Source: Wallemia ichthyophaga EXF-994 (taxonomy: Eukaryota; Basidiomycota; Wallemiomycetes; Wallemiales; Wallemiaceae). From it: 64,000 nt of DNA. The position numbers and the translations under genes are program-made. The stretch is from assembly GCF_000400465.1 (NCBI RefSeq), contig NW_008806282.1, positions 372,001 through 436,000 of the forward strand, in the 5' to 3' direction. Below the pieces are notes generated by a model. That model was not told the DNA's origin and made no database searches. It saw only the letters and a list, made by a program, of their open reading frames with translations. Position 1 is the stretch's first letter. Each line of letters opens with the position of its first letter. Positions 31,318 to 41,533 of the stretch are shown here, piece after piece.

Positions 31318-32403
31318 ATGGCCTCACCCACCCCGGAATCATTCAAGCCATTATTGAAGAAGCTGGCAACTGATTCTATCAGCTTCACGGAGGAGGATAT
31401 GGCAACTTCATTTGAGCACATAGTATCCACCGATGCCCACACACCCGCGCAGATAGCAGCATTCCTCACAGCGCTCAAATTAACCGGCAACGACGAGAAA
31501 GCCGAGTATATAGCAGCAGCTGCGACTGTTATGCGCGCCCACTCTGTCCAGATACCCGGTTTAGACAGTATCCCCACATGTGATATCGTTGGTACGGGTG
31601 GTGATGGTCTCGATACGTTCAACGTTTCCACCGCTGCTGCTGTTGTTGCGGCTGGTGCTGGTGCCACTGTAACCAAACACGGTGCACGCTCAGCCTCTTC
31701 TGCGTCTGGCTCTGCAGATCTTCTCCTGTCCCTCAACTGCTCCCTCTCGATCCACCCTTCCCGTCTTCCCGCTCTCCTCTCTTCCAGCAGATTCGCATTC
31801 CTCTTTGCCTCCAATTACCACCCTGCCATGGCCCACGTAGCCCCTCTCCGCCGCGAAATGGGTTTCCCCACCATATTCAACTTCCTCGGTCCGCTCATGA
31901 ATCCAGCCAGGCCGACGCGCATGGTGGTTGGTGTCGCTAAGCGCAGCTTGGCGGGTGTATTCGTCGATGCCCTCCAGCGTCTTGGCGTCCAACGCGCCAT
32001 GGTCGTAAGAGGGAAGGAGGGCATGGACGAGATCAGCCCAGCGGGCGAGACGGAGATTTGGGAGCTGTGCGACGGTCGCGTAAAGGAGTACACCGTTTCT
32101 CCATTCAATTTCGGCGTTAAGGCCCACCCACTCTCCTCCGTTAAGAGCGGCAGCCCTACTAACAACGCTAATCTTTTCAAATCCATTCTCGCTACTTCTA
32201 CGCCCTCCTTTGACGATATTCCAGAGGGTGTTGAACTCGCTGCGCTCAAGGATTGGATCCTTATCAACGCAAGTGCCCTGCTCGTCGTCGCAGGTCAGGC
32301 TACCAACTTTGGCCAGGGCGTTACTAAAGCCAGAGAGGCCATCGAGGGGCTCCACGCTAAGGCTGCGCTGGATGCTTTCAAGAAGGCGGGAAGTGAGCAG
32401 TGA
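31318..32403 (+). CDS. TRP4: Anthranilate phosphoribosyltransferase (tryptophan synthesis)
   Basis: A single exon of 361 codons. The enzyme moves a phosphoribosyl group from PRPP to anthranilate, the second committed step to tryptophan. The PRPP-binding signature is clear (CDIVGTGGDGLDTFNVSTAA), as are the anthranilate-site and metal-binding segments (KHGARSASSASGSADLL, SNYHPAMAHVAPLRREMGF, FNFLGPLMNPARPTRMVVGV, VRGKEGMDEISP). Length and motif order are normal. The start is 110 bp from that of the divergent CUS2 gene. Confidence 0.96.
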   Translation: MASPTPESFKPLLKKLATDSISFTEEDMATSFEHIVSTDAHTPAQIAAFLTALKLTGNDEKAEYIAAAATVMRAHSVQIPGLDSIPTCDIVGTGGDGLDTFNVSTAAAVVAAGAGATVTKHGARSASSASGSADLLLSLNCSLSIHPSRLPALLSSSRFAFLFASNYHPAMAHVAPLRREMGFPTIFNFLGPLMNPARPTRMVVGVAKRSLAGVFVDALQRLGVQRAMVVRGKEGMDEISPAGETEIWELCDGRVKEYTVSPFNFGVKAHPLSSVKSGSPTNNANLFKSILATSTPSFDDIPEGVELAALKDWILINASALLVVAGQATNFGQGVTKAREAIEGLHAKAALDAFKKAGSEQ

Positions 32404-32480
32404 GCAAGCGTGTGCTACCTGTGGGTGTGTGCCATTATAGCATTTGTAATGACAATAGACGTGGTATAGAATCAACGCAG

Positions 32481-33741
32481 TTAGTGTACACGATAATAAG
32501 ACACGGCGAGACCTAGACTGAGGGCGAGCAAGGCTCCGCGCGTACTGCTCCGCCAGCCCACCAAGTAGAGGGCGAGCCAGGCGTAACCGATGAGCAAATC
32601 AGCTGTTGTGCCCAGTAGAGCCTTGAAGTGGGCGTGACGGTCGTAAGCGTTAATGTGGTTGTGGTTGCGACTGTCCATCTCCATCACATGGCTACACTCA
32701 CCATCCACACACACCATCGCCGTGATAGGCTTGTGGTCGCTGATGGTCACCTGTGGAAAAGAGTCGTAAAAGACGCAGCGAGTCGCTGCGGCAGACGCAA
32801 AGAGGACTCTGTCCGTCCAGCTGGGGTCGCGACGCGCATCGACACCGTCTACGCTACCCACTGTGTATTTATAAGTGGGCAGGAAAGCGCTAAAACAACC
32901 CTCGCGCAGTCCGTTCATCACTCGCCCACCACGCATTTCCCGCGCCAGCTCGTCATGAGAGGCTAACGAATCAAGGTCGATAATTTTCTGCTCTAGCTTG
33001 CTGTTGCTAGAGCTGCTGCTGTCGCCGTACAGCCTGTAATTGAGGTCACCAAAGACCAAGAGGTGGGTGGAGTCGTATATGGATGGTTTGATGCGCGACA
33101 CAAGTGATCTGTAGTCTGTGATATGTGATATGCACACTATGTCAGTATGAAGCACCTAATCAAGACACCCATCTCACCCCAATTGCGCCGCGCAACATTC
33201 TCCTCCCCTTGGTGCGCGGCGAGGTGAGCGTTTACGAGGGTAAGAATACCGCCGCTGGGGAGGTGAATGCGCGTAGAAATCGCGCCCTTATTACCCATCA
33301 CGCCGCCAACGCCTAGACCGACGTGCGTGGAGTGTGTGTGTGTTTGTTGGCTTGCGATGTGGGGGCGGGCGTAGACGAGCATTGTAAGACCAGCGAAGGA
33401 TGACTGATGGATGCAAGTGTATATGACGTCACTGTTGTTATCTTTGCTATCACCAACACCCGCATACTTGGTCAGCGCCCTGTGCACCGTCGACGCCGTT
33501 CCGCGGAGTTTGTCAGACGCGTTCCAGCCGCTGACTGAGGAAACAGCGTCAGATATATTCATAGACCACTCGCTCACCCACGCGCTTCGGCCAGTGGCTG
33601 CGTTTCCTGTGTACCGACAACAAGCAGATCGGGAAGATCGGAGAGACGCGGAGATGGAAGAAGCCAGTCAGCCAGCTCGTGTGGCTTGACGCTGCCCAGC
33701 GATCTCTCGTGGACGTTGAAAGATGAGATTTGAATTTTCAT
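32481..33741 (-). CDS. Inositol polyphosphate 5-phosphatase with C-terminal membrane anchor
   Basis: Exons 33741-33578, 33530-33178 and 33136-32481 give 390 aa. The family's catalytic blocks are present in order: ISSFNVHE, LLVVGTQE, GGVMGNKGAIS, LVNAHLAAH, VFGDLNYRL, DPSWTDRVLF and TISDHKPI. These proteins remove the 5-phosphate from PI(4,5)P2 and related lipids. The C-terminus has two short hydrophobic segments (LLIGYAWLALYLVGW and LLALSLGLAVSYY), suggesting a tail anchor as in yeast Inp54, which is held at the ER; this localisation is inference. The first intron needs the second of two adjacent acceptors (CAGTCAG); the first gives a stop. Confidence 0.9.
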
Positions 33742-33825
33742 TCAATTTCGCCGTGGTGGTTGTAGCTAAGCTGGATTCTGTTGGCAGTCGACAGCCATCA
33801 TCACCTCGAGTAGAAAAGCAGGAGA

Positions 33826-35216
33826 ATGAAAAACTTGGAGAACAGCGTGGATATTTGTGCGTGTGGTGTATACTACCCAGCCATCCTTACCTTGTCCCAG
33901 CGCAGCCGAAATTCGATCAGTCGACGTACATGGGCCGTGTCAGGCACTTTATCGCGGCTGTCTCCCCCCTCACCCTATTTGCTTCGGCCGATCGTCTCCA
34001 GGATGCCCACAAAGACGTTCTCGCTGTCCAGGAACGTGTCCAGAAATCCCCCGGTGGTGTATTCGTTAAGCCTGAGGACGCGCAGAAGTATTGGAAGAAC
34101 AAGCAGCTCGTAGACAGCTCTATACATCCGGGTGAGCGTCGTTGCTGGTTGCTGGTTGCTAGCTACTGGCTGTACACTCCCCCTTCTAATCTGTCTCATT
34201 AGACACCGGCGAGCCTATAGTACTTCCATTTAGAATGTCAGCATTCATGCCTACCAATTTGGTTAGTGGCGGTCTTGCTATCCTTTCAATTGGCTTTAAC
34301 GCCCACTCAGATCATTATCGGCGGTATGCTCGCACCTAATCCCTCTGTAGGCATGGTCTTGTGTGCTACACACCTCGCTCACCTGGCTATCAGCTCGGAT
34401 CTGTCATTTTCTGGCAGTGGATGAACCGTGAGTAAGGTTTATCAAGTTTTTCACCCACTCACAACTCCCAGAATCACTCAATGTCTGCGTCAATGTGGGT
34501 TAATAGCAGGCTGCTTATAGCCACTGTATAACACCACACACAGTCAGCCAATGCGAACAAATCCACTCCACTATCCACAAAAGAACTCGCCATGTCTTAC
34601 CTCGCAGCCACAGCGTCGTCTGTCGGCATAGCAGTGACCTTAACCAAGGGGGTTCCCAAGCTGAATGTCTCGGCAGCCACCAAAGCCTCACTCGGGCGCA
34701 TGGTAGTGGGTGATAGTGATAAGCTATCGACAAAGCTAACCCGCTCCCCAGCCATTCGTATCAGTTGTCACAGCCGGATGCGTGAACATTGCCGCTATGC
34801 GCTACAAGGAGATGCGCGACGGGATAGCGGTGACGACGAGTGAAGTAGACGGGGAGCCTCTACCAGATAACCAGAAAACCACACTAGACGCCTCCTCACG
34901 CATTGCGGGTGCTGTGGCAGTATCGCAAACGGCAGCTAGCAGAGTCTTTACTAACATCCCCACACTTATCTTCGTCCCTCTCATCCAGGCTGCGTTGACC
35001 AAGAGAGGTGCATTCGCTGGTAAACGCGGACCTTTACTGGAACGTATCGTGTCGCTGGGTCTTGCCGGGACAAGTATGATAGTGTTTTTGCCTCCAGCTA
35101 TCGCCGTCTTCCCCCAGAAAGCTACTCTTGGTGCGGATACCGTCTTTGGGGAGGACGCACCGACGGATGAGAAAGGCAGGAGAGTTACGCGGGTGGAATT
35201 CAATAGAGGTCTCTAA
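33826..35216 (+). CDS. FSF1: Sideroflexin, mitochondrial amino-acid transporter (FSF1)
   Basis: Eight exons (33826-33856, 33901-34131, 34203-34261, 34311-34346, 34394-34427, 34472-34494, 34544-34705, 34752-35216) give 346 aa. The N-terminus reads DISQPKFDQSTYMGRVRHF, the family hallmark, followed by HPDTGEPIVLPFRMSAFMP, NPSLGSVIFWQWMNQSLN, and the late block GEPLPDNQKTTLDASSRIA. About five hydrophobic segments fit an inner-membrane serine/one-carbon transporter. Four internal exons are 59 nt or less, which is unusual even here. The first acceptor was set at 33900 because it gives DISQPKF; a CAG five bases later would break the frame. Confidence 0.92.
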
Positions 35217-35277
35217 CGGAGTTATTTGCGTTGTTCTTGTAGAAATCAATTTGTTATCTCTAACGGTCATCATCGAG

Positions 35278-35586
35278 ATGGAATTTGTGAGTAGATGGTG
35301 GAGCGAGAGTGGTGAGAGTGGTGAGAATGGCAGCAACGGCGACTACACCAAACCACCCAAATACAATGCCAGCATGGATACGCCCAGGGATCTGCCCAGC
35401 GTCGGCACAGACGAGAGTGACAAGGAGAAAGAGAAAGAGAAGCAAGCCAACTACTCGCCGTACACACCGTATACACTAGCGTGGGTTATAATTAAGAAAT
35501 ACAAATGGCTTCATCTCATTGAGGACATGGCAGCCCAGATTCAGGCACAGATTCCGCTCAGCACGTCGACATGCGCAGACGAATAG
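35278..35586 (+). CDS. Unrecognised reading frame overlapping the CX9C gene
   Basis: A 102-codon frame beginning MEFVSRWWSES. It is acidic and Lys/Glu-rich in the middle and has an aromatic-basic segment (LAWVIIKKYKWLHLIED). It overlaps the start of the next gene by 16 bp in another frame. It may be the promoter or leader of that gene and not protein-coding. There is no family match. Confidence 0.22.
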   Translation: MEFVSRWWSESGESGENGSNGDYTKPPKYNASMDTPRDLPSVGTDESDKEKEKEKQANYSPYTPYTLAWVIIKKYKWLHLIEDMAAQIQAQIPLSTSTCADE

Positions 35587-35873
35587 GACAAACGAGTCTG
35601 GAGAACTGCAGTGTGATAGAAGGAATGTTGTCCGAGTGTATAAACCGGGGATCTTTCAAGGATAAGCGGGTAAGGGGATGTGACTGGCTGAGAGAGCAGT
35701 TTTACGCTTGCTTGGGGGAGCAGCGCCATGCACTGACTGAATTGGGATACGCCTTACCCCAGAATACACCCCAGAAAGACGATAAGATACGCAGCCTGGC
35801 TGACAGACTCGCTCAGGACAGAGAGAAGGAAGCTGAGGAGGGTAGAGTGCCTTTGAAGGAGAAGACCAAGTAG
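35571..35873 (+). CDS. Small twin-CX9C (CHCH) mitochondrial protein
   Basis: A single exon of 100 codons. Two helices each carry cysteines spaced by exactly nine residues: CSVIEGMLSEC and CDWLREQFYAC. This twin CX9C arrangement is the substrate signature of the Mia40 oxidative import pathway of the mitochondrial intermembrane space, used by many respiratory-chain assembly factors. The C-terminus is charged and helical. I cannot assign it to a named member such as Cox17, Cmc1 or Pet191. Confidence 0.7.
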   Translation: MRRRIGQTSLENCSVIEGMLSECINRGSFKDKRVRGCDWLREQFYACLGEQRHALTELGYALPQNTPQKDDKIRSLADRLAQDREKEAEEGRVPLKEKTK

Positions 35874-35922
35874 AAAGAGAGAAATGCATTTGTTTTTACC
35901 CTGTTTTACCCGTTTTACCCGT

Positions 35923-36492
35923 TTACCTCCCTGTTGCTGTCGATAAGCACTGCTGAACAACGTCGATAAGGTGGCCATTTTCGAGCGCTGCTGCAACTCT
36001 CTCCTTATCGTTGAGCTGCTTGTTGATCGCCGCCTCCTGCATATGCGTACCTTCACGCACACGCACGTCCACTTTGAAGCGTGGCGGGAGAGACCTGATG
36101 AGCCGCACGCGCAGACACAGGCCAATGAGAGTGGACATGGAGCAATGGGGGATGGTTGGCGTGAAGAGGATTGTAGCCTCGTTCTGCTCGTCGTCCACGG
36201 TGATCTGCGCCTTGCTCACAACTGCAAGTTGCTCGAGTGTGAGTGGGTGCTCTGGGTCGTTGATGTCTTTGAGGAGGTGGAATAGCTCGTCAGCGTCGAT
36301 GGCTTGCGCGGGTGTTTTCTCCAGTGTGGCGTTGGCGTTGGCGTTGGCGTAATCTGGATTGATATCCCCCACTTGCGCATCAGGTGCTAGGAAATCTGTG
36401 CTCCACGGATCGCTATCACTGTAAACATTCCTCTCGCTCTCCTCTACTGTCTGGTGTATTATCGGATTAGCGTTGATCTTCTCTGCGTCCAT
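35923..36492 (-). CDS. CIA2: Cytosolic iron-sulfur assembly factor CIA2 (MIP18 family)
   Basis: A single exon of 190 codons (189 aa). The MIP18/DUF59 core is strongly conserved: [14 protein letters not shown], the reactive Cys in [35 protein letters not shown], and the terminal [17 protein letters not shown]. Cia2 works with Cia1 and Met18/Mms19 to deliver Fe-S clusters to nuclear and cytosolic apoproteins such as DNA polymerases and helicases. The N-terminus contains a short Asn-Ala repeat. The start at 36492 is 34 bp from the divergent protease start. Confidence 0.95.
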   Translation of the reverse strand: MDAEKINANPIIHQTVEESERNVYSDSDPWSTDFLAPDAQVGDINPDYANANANATLEKTPAQAIDADELFHLLKDINDPEHPLTLEQLAVVSKAQITVDDEQNEATILFTPTIPHCSMSTLIGLCLRVRLIRSLPPRFKVDVRVREGTHMQEAAINKQLNDKERVAAALENGHLIDVVQQCLSTATGR

Positions 36493-36526
36493 TCTGATTG
36501 GTTGGTCGTTATCTATCAAGAAAAAT

Positions 36527-37573
36527 ATGAGATTAGCCACACGGATTAGATTGATGAGGTCATTTAAATTCAATGGCTGCACTGGCTGTACTGGCAGGAG
36601 GGGATTTGCGCAGGCTATTGACGGATATCGCATTCCATCGCAGCGCACTTGGAAGGAGGAGATACATTCAGCGCTACAGGCACACAAGGCACACTCCGCA
36701 CACTCCGCACACTCAAACTGCACGCCACTCGCCGCTCTTCTCGCACAGCTCCATCGCCGCCAACTGAGAGATCTCCGCGTCGGCCTCAGTTACGAGAGCA
36801 CACCGGAGAGCGGCCGAGCAGTGCGCACGACACAGACGCCCACCAACGAGGTCCTCCTCGTCGCCCACGCAGCCCCGCCAAACCGTTTGTCTCTCTCTGG
36901 CGGTTTCGCGGTGGCCTGCAACGGCGATGACGAGCAGCCGCTGGTTGTGAGCTGCGTGCACACTCTGAGTGGTGGTATCGGGAGTGTGAGCCTGAGTGAG
37001 CCAAATAGCGCAAGTGCTCGCGCGAATGGAAACGGAAACGACAGCGCCACTCTCCTGATAAGCTGCGCGGGGGGGAGGATAACGGACATACGATACGCAG
37101 AGGCAGTGCACTCGAGCCAGCCCCAGAGCGATCTCGTCTACTACAAGCCCTCTGCGAGTATTATTGGAGGCGTATCCGGCGTATCCGGCGTATCCAGCGC
37201 ACACAGCGCACCGCTGCGAACACTCCCCATCAACCCCTACCCGCCCCCGCCAGGGACAGAGGTGGCGGTGTGGAGGCCTCCGGCGACGCCCGGAGACACA
37301 CCCGCGTGGACACACGGCTCTATCCACCGCTATACCACGCCCAACGGAAAAATGGCACAGGCTGGCACGTACGACCACCTCGCGAATGTCGAAATCGACG
37401 GCGTACTGCCAGAACTAGGTGCTAGCGGATCGCCTGTGGTGGAGCGAGAGTCTGGGGCAGTGTGCGCTGTCGTTAGAGGATCCGTGGGTGGATTGAGCGG
37501 GGCTAAAACTTGGGGTACGCCTGCAGAACATCTGTGGGAGTGCTTTGACCTCCCTGGGATGCCAGTGGGATGA
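36527..37573 (+). CDS. Trypsin-fold serine protease-like protein
   Basis: A single exon of 348 aa. The N-terminus is Arg-rich with no acids in the first 20 residues ([17 protein letters not shown]), compatible with a mitochondrial presequence. The core resembles chymotrypsin-fold peptidases: LVVSCVHTL carries the likely catalytic His, and [14 protein letters not shown] the nucleophilic Ser, followed by a Val-rich strand ([12 protein letters not shown]). The Asp of the triad is not certain. A short Gly-Val-Ser repeat lies near residues 215-223. The ATG at 36557 is an alternative start. Confidence 0.72.
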   Translation: MRLATRIRLMRSFKFNGCTGCTGRRGFAQAIDGYRIPSQRTWKEEIHSALQAHKAHSAHSAHSNCTPLAALLAQLHRRQLRDLRVGLSYESTPESGRAVRTTQTPTNEVLLVAHAAPPNRLSLSGGFAVACNGDDEQPLVVSCVHTLSGGIGSVSLSEPNSASARANGNGNDSATLLISCAGGRITDIRYAEAVHSSQPQSDLVYYKPSASIIGGVSGVSGVSSAHSAPLRTLPINPYPPPPGTEVAVWRPPATPGDTPAWTHGSIHRYTTPNGKMAQAGTYDHLANVEIDGVLPELGASGSPVVERESGAVCAVVRGSVGGLSGAKTWGTPAEHLWECFDLPGMPVG

Positions 37574-37771
37574 CAAAAGAGGGTATTCATGTGTGTATAA
37601 TCTATTTTCTTTGTTTGTTTGTGTGTTTTGCTTGTAGCCACGCGACTAGGAACGAGGGTATTCGAGAACCAGCTGTTAGGCTTTAGACTACTTGAATACA
37701 CCGACAGCCTTGAAATCAAGTAGCTGGCTTTGTCTTTCGGACCTCAACCACCAAGACGAAGCAGTCCGCAG

Positions 37772-38797
37772 ATGAACAACGCACCCACCAGCGACCACAA
37801 GCTGCGCGCCGTCGTACGCAAGTTGCCGCCAAACTTACCAGAGGACGTATTCTACTCGGCCGTCCAGGCGTGGGTGAACGGCGAGACCACAGCGCACTCC
37901 TACTACGCCAAAGGGAAACTGCGCGGGGCAGACTCGAGCAAAGAAAGCGTAGCATCGAGAGCATACATCACCTTCAACGAGCACACGCAGCTCCTCAACT
38001 TCCACGCAGCATTCGACGGACACACTTTCCGCGACAAGCAGGGACGCGAGAGCAAGGTGTCTGTCGAGTACGCCCCTTTCCAGAAAACACCGGCAGCGCG
38101 ACACAAAGTCGACGACAGACAGGGCACGATTGACCAAGACGGTGACTTCCTCTCGTTTCTCCAGTCCCTACAGGCCACACCGACTAAACCTGATTTCGAG
38201 GCTAATTGGATAGCGTCGCGAGCTGCTGAGAAACCTAAGACTACACCACTACTCCTTCACCTCGCACAGCGCAAGGAGAAGTCAAAGGCGAAGCGCGATA
38301 AGGCGCGTCAGAAGCAGCAGCGAAAGGCTGCCGAGAGAGGGGGTAGTGGCACTGGCGCTGGCGTTGGTGGCAGTAGTGGCAACGGTAGTAATGCACCACC
38401 TACCAAGTCTCCTGCTGACCCCTCCTCCTCAGCGTCGAAAACACCCGCTCAACCCAGAGGCAAGAAGACTAGGGGGGAAAAACGAGCAGCGAAGAAAGTA
38501 CGCGAGGGCATTTCGTCTCCAAGTACCCCGAAGAGTACTCCAGGCACTCCAGGCACTCCAAGTACCCCTCCTATCAAGATTCTCGCTCGTCCAGACGCGC
38601 CTGATAAGCCAGCCGTGGCACCTTCTGCCCCTCCTGCATCTGTCACTAACAGTAATAATAACTCTCACACTCAATCACCCACACTCGACGCTCCCAAAGG
38701 GCCAAGAGGCGGTAAGCCCCAGCGAGGTCGCCCTCCCCGCTCGCCGCGTGGTAGAGGCAGAGGTAGAGGTGGCAAGCAGGCAGCTACGCCGACGTGA
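37772..38797 (+). CDS. UPF3: Nonsense-mediated decay factor UPF3
   Basis: A single exon of 341 aa. The Smg4/UPF3 RNP-like domain is clear at the N-terminus: KLRAVVRKLPPNLPEDVFYS, SRAYITFNEHTQLLNFHAAF, KVSVEYAPFQK, then the trailing FLSFLQSLQATPTKP. The remainder is basic, Pro/Gly/Ser-rich and ends in an RGRGRGRGG-type tail. UPF3 bridges exon-junction complexes or terminating ribosomes to UPF2, whose gene lies 33 kb away in this window. A non-ATG extension upstream (MSFGPQP-like frame) is open but lacks an ATG, so 37772 is used. Confidence 0.93.
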   Translation: MNNAPTSDHKLRAVVRKLPPNLPEDVFYSAVQAWVNGETTAHSYYAKGKLRGADSSKESVASRAYITFNEHTQLLNFHAAFDGHTFRDKQGRESKVSVEYAPFQKTPAARHKVDDRQGTIDQDGDFLSFLQSLQATPTKPDFEANWIASRAAEKPKTTPLLLHLAQRKEKSKAKRDKARQKQQRKAAERGGSGTGAGVGGSSGNGSNAPPTKSPADPSSSASKTPAQPRGKKTRGEKRAAKKVREGISSPSTPKSTPGTPGTPSTPPIKILARPDAPDKPAVAPSAPPASVTNSNNNSHTQSPTLDAPKGPRGGKPQRGRPPRSPRGRGRGRGGKQAATPT

Positions 38798-39043
38798 GGC
38801 ATGCAATGGATGTGATTAGTGATTGGTGATTGCTGGATGATTATGTTTAGATGAAAATTTGCAATATTGATACATTGATCTTTTCAAAAGTGGTTTGAGC
38901 TGGTTAGTTGGTGAGGTCAACTCAATGAACAGGCTGGTTGTGTGCAAATACTTCTACTGTCATTTGGAATATCGCGCAATGACGTCATTCTGAATCGACT
39001 GACTAATCTAGCTGATGCGCCCCCTTGACACGCAACTACGAAG

Positions 39044-40224
39044 ATGACTGCCCTACCAATCCAAACCAAGAACGTTGTACTCGGCGACTCCTCTGCTAAG
39101 CCGGGTCTTTCTACGTGGTATGATATTCACATTGAGGATCGCACTATCAATCAAGTGAAGCCACACGAGGCTGTTCTTAAAGTAAACGCTGTGGGATTCA
39201 ACCACCGCGACAAATGGATCCGCAACGGCCTCTACCCGGAGACAGAAGGTGGTCAAACAATGGGATCGGATGCAGCTGGTGTGGTTATAGCCGATGGGGA
39301 AGGCGAGAAGAGTGCTCTAATCGGACAGCGCTACTTCATCAACCCATCCCGCGGCTGGTGAGTAGGATACACGCTGACTTGTCAAGCCTAATACACGCAG
39401 GTTCTCCAACAAGAAACACAGCGAGGAGCGCTTCATTCTGCCTGGCGGTTGCAAAGATGCAGACGGAGTGTTTGCGACGGCTGTGAAGGTCGACAAGAAA
39501 TACCTCATCCCAACTCCCGCCCACCTCACCGACGAGCAGGCAGCTGCTTGGCCATTGGCCGCCGTCACCGCGTGGAGGGCGACATTCGTCAAAGCTGAGG
39601 TCGAGAAAGGTGACAATGTCCTCATTACAGGTATTGGCGGTGGAGTTGCGTTGCAGGCCTTGCAATTCGCAGTCGCCAAGGGCGCAAACGCTTACGTCAC
39701 CTCGAGCTCCCCCGATAAGCTGACGAGAGCCGTGAAGGAATTCGGAGCGAAAGGCGGCGCTAATTACAAAGATGCAGATTGGCCAGCTCAGTTGAAAAAA
39801 CAGATGCCTGCTGAACACGCCTATCTCGACGCTGTTGTCGATTCCGCTGGTGGTGATATAGTCGCTAAAGTGGGTACGTCTTGGCGGTGATTAACTCGCA
39901 CTAACATCACTTGCTCAACAGGTCAACCCCATCCTCCAGCCTGGCTCGTCTATCGCCATCTACGGCATGGCTGCTAGCTCTCCCAAAACCACTATCACCA
40001 TGATGGACGTCATCAAGAACTTTAACCTCAAAGGCAGCACTATTGGAAGCTTGGATGAGCTCAAGCAGGCAACCGAGTTTATGTCAGCTCACAAACTCGT
40101 TCCAGTCGTCGACCACCCAGTCATCAACGGTCTCGAGAATGCTGAAGAGGGTTTCCAGAGACTCGCAAATGGCTCGCAAATGGGCAACGTCGTCATTAAT
40201 GTCGGTATGTCATCCAAGTTATAA
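39044..40224 (+). CDS. Zinc-type/quinone oxidoreductase of the MDR family
   Basis: Exons 39044-39357, 39401-39869 and 39922-40224 give 361 aa. The GroES-like N-terminal domain has VNAVGFNHRDKWIRNGLYP and GSDAAGVV; the nucleotide-binding Rossmann domain has NVLITGIGGGVALQALQFA, a glycine-rich motif for NADPH. The structural zinc cysteines of alcohol dehydrogenases are absent, which places it with the zinc-independent quinone-reductase-like group. The substrate is unknown. The second intron uses a GTGGGT donor at 39870; a GTACGT two codons later breaks the frame. Confidence 0.88.
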
Positions 40225-40285
40225 ATGAATTGACTTGCAAACGCTGTATGGCAAATACAATATAAATACGAAAATATACATTATT

Positions 40286-41533
40286 TTACCGCTTGTACGG
40301 AGGGTGTGTGGGTATCTTCTTGTGCATCTTAGGTCCTAATGCTAGTAGGGAGTTTGAAGGTATAGCGGAGTGAGTGGGTTGTTTAAGTGTGTTGCGCGAT
40401 ATCGACAAAACCTTGGGACCTTTTTTAGGTCCTGATACTGGTCCCTGAGTAACGCCAGCCCCCGTAGCACGCTTCTTCACTGCGAATGAGGGTAAGGGTT
40501 CGTCGAGAGCGAGATCGACGTCGTCGTCGGGTGGTAGAATGAGCACGTCATCTGACTTGCGTTTGTTGGTGCGTTTCAATTTGTTTTGTGCAATGGGAGA
40601 TTCTACTTCTGCGTCGCTCGAATCGATGTGGATGGCTTTAGATGTGCAAGTGCTTGGTGTGACATTGTTTGAAGCGCTATCACTGCCACCTTTCTCACCC
40701 CCGTTACCCCTCTCATCTTTCTTTTTCTGCAATTTGTCGTATTTCCTCTTCCATTCCGTGATATTACTCTTGAATCTATTCTGTGCTGTCTCACTATCGC
40801 TGAGCAAACCACGTAGTCTGCTCTCATTTCTCTCCATCTGCGCCAGTCTATCATCCTTCATTGTGATATGTAAGCTGTGATCTTTCTTAACTTTGGCGTT
40901 ATCAGCCAGAGATTTCTCGTAGCTGTGGCGGAGGTGTACCTCCTCAGCGGAGATTCTAGCCAGCTGTTTAGTGTGATCGAGTTTAAGTTTCCCTATTTCC
41001 TTTTTCTTGTGTGCGTCGAATGTGGCTAGTAGATCACTAAGCGACGCTATCTTATCGTTCAACTCAGCTACCGTCCTGCTCTGATCAAGACGCTCATTCA
41101 AACCTCTAAGTTCTTTTGAGAGAATCCTGAGTAACTTTGCTGTATTTTCATCGTTTATATCGCATCCACTGACGATCTGCAGAATATCTTCGAATATCAC
41201 TCTTAGACTGCCTTGATCGCGTTTGAGAGTGAGTGAGTGGATCTTGCGTGATATATCCAAGAGCTTCTCCACTTTCACATCCCTGCTTTCATCGCTATCG
41301 CCGAGGTGGAGCTTTATGAGGTCGTGTTGGGTGTGAATGGCGTATCGACACGCTGGACAGTGTTTATTGGAGTGAGTGTGTTGCAACCACTTCTGTATGC
41401 ATATCAAGTGGAATACGTGTCCTGTTTTTGTCCTGTGAGCTTGTTCTGCCTACTATCATCGCTACTACACACCACATTTCACTGCTGCTGTTGTTCCACT
41501 TGATAAACTATCGAAGCATATTGAGCAGTCCAT
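40286..41533 (-). CDS. RING-finger E3 ubiquitin ligase, TRAIP-like
   Basis: Exons 41533-41473 and 41421-40286 give 398 aa. The intron splits the RING finger: exon 1 gives MDCSICFDSL, exon 2 continues GHVFHLICIQKW and HCPACR, completing a C3HC4 ring at the extreme N-terminus. A long coiled coil follows (about 60-235), then a basic, Ser-rich tail with a possible NLS (KLKRTNKRKS) and a C-terminal PPYKR. This order (N-terminal RING, coiled coil, disordered tail) is that of TRAIP/NOPO replication-stress ligases. Assignment to TRAIP and not to another RING-coiled-coil protein is moderate. Confidence 0.8.

Noticed and set aside
31690-32475. Long minus-strand frame of 261 codons opposite TRP4
   Set aside because: It is the antisense of a strongly conserved enzyme gene and has shadow-like composition.
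33530-33600. Apparent frameshift in the 5-phosphatase gene after GTQETQPLAEA
   Set aside because: A 47 nt intron from the GTGAGC donor at 33577 to the second of two adjacent acceptors (CAGTCAG) restores the frame and gives the expected sequence.
33723-34202. A long plus-strand frame starting at 33723 as the sideroflexin start
   Set aside because: It overlaps the divergent phosphatase start and lacks a donor in phase. The ATG at 33826 with a GTGCGT intron gives DISQPKFDQ, the normal family start.
35278-35586. A second exon system linking this frame to the CX9C protein
   Set aside because: No intron joins the two frames, and the CX9C gene has its own ATG at 35571.
36713-37378. Minus-strand frame of 221 codons opposite the serine protease
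   Set aside because: It is Arg/Cys-rich antisense translation of a GC-rich gene, with no recognisable motif.
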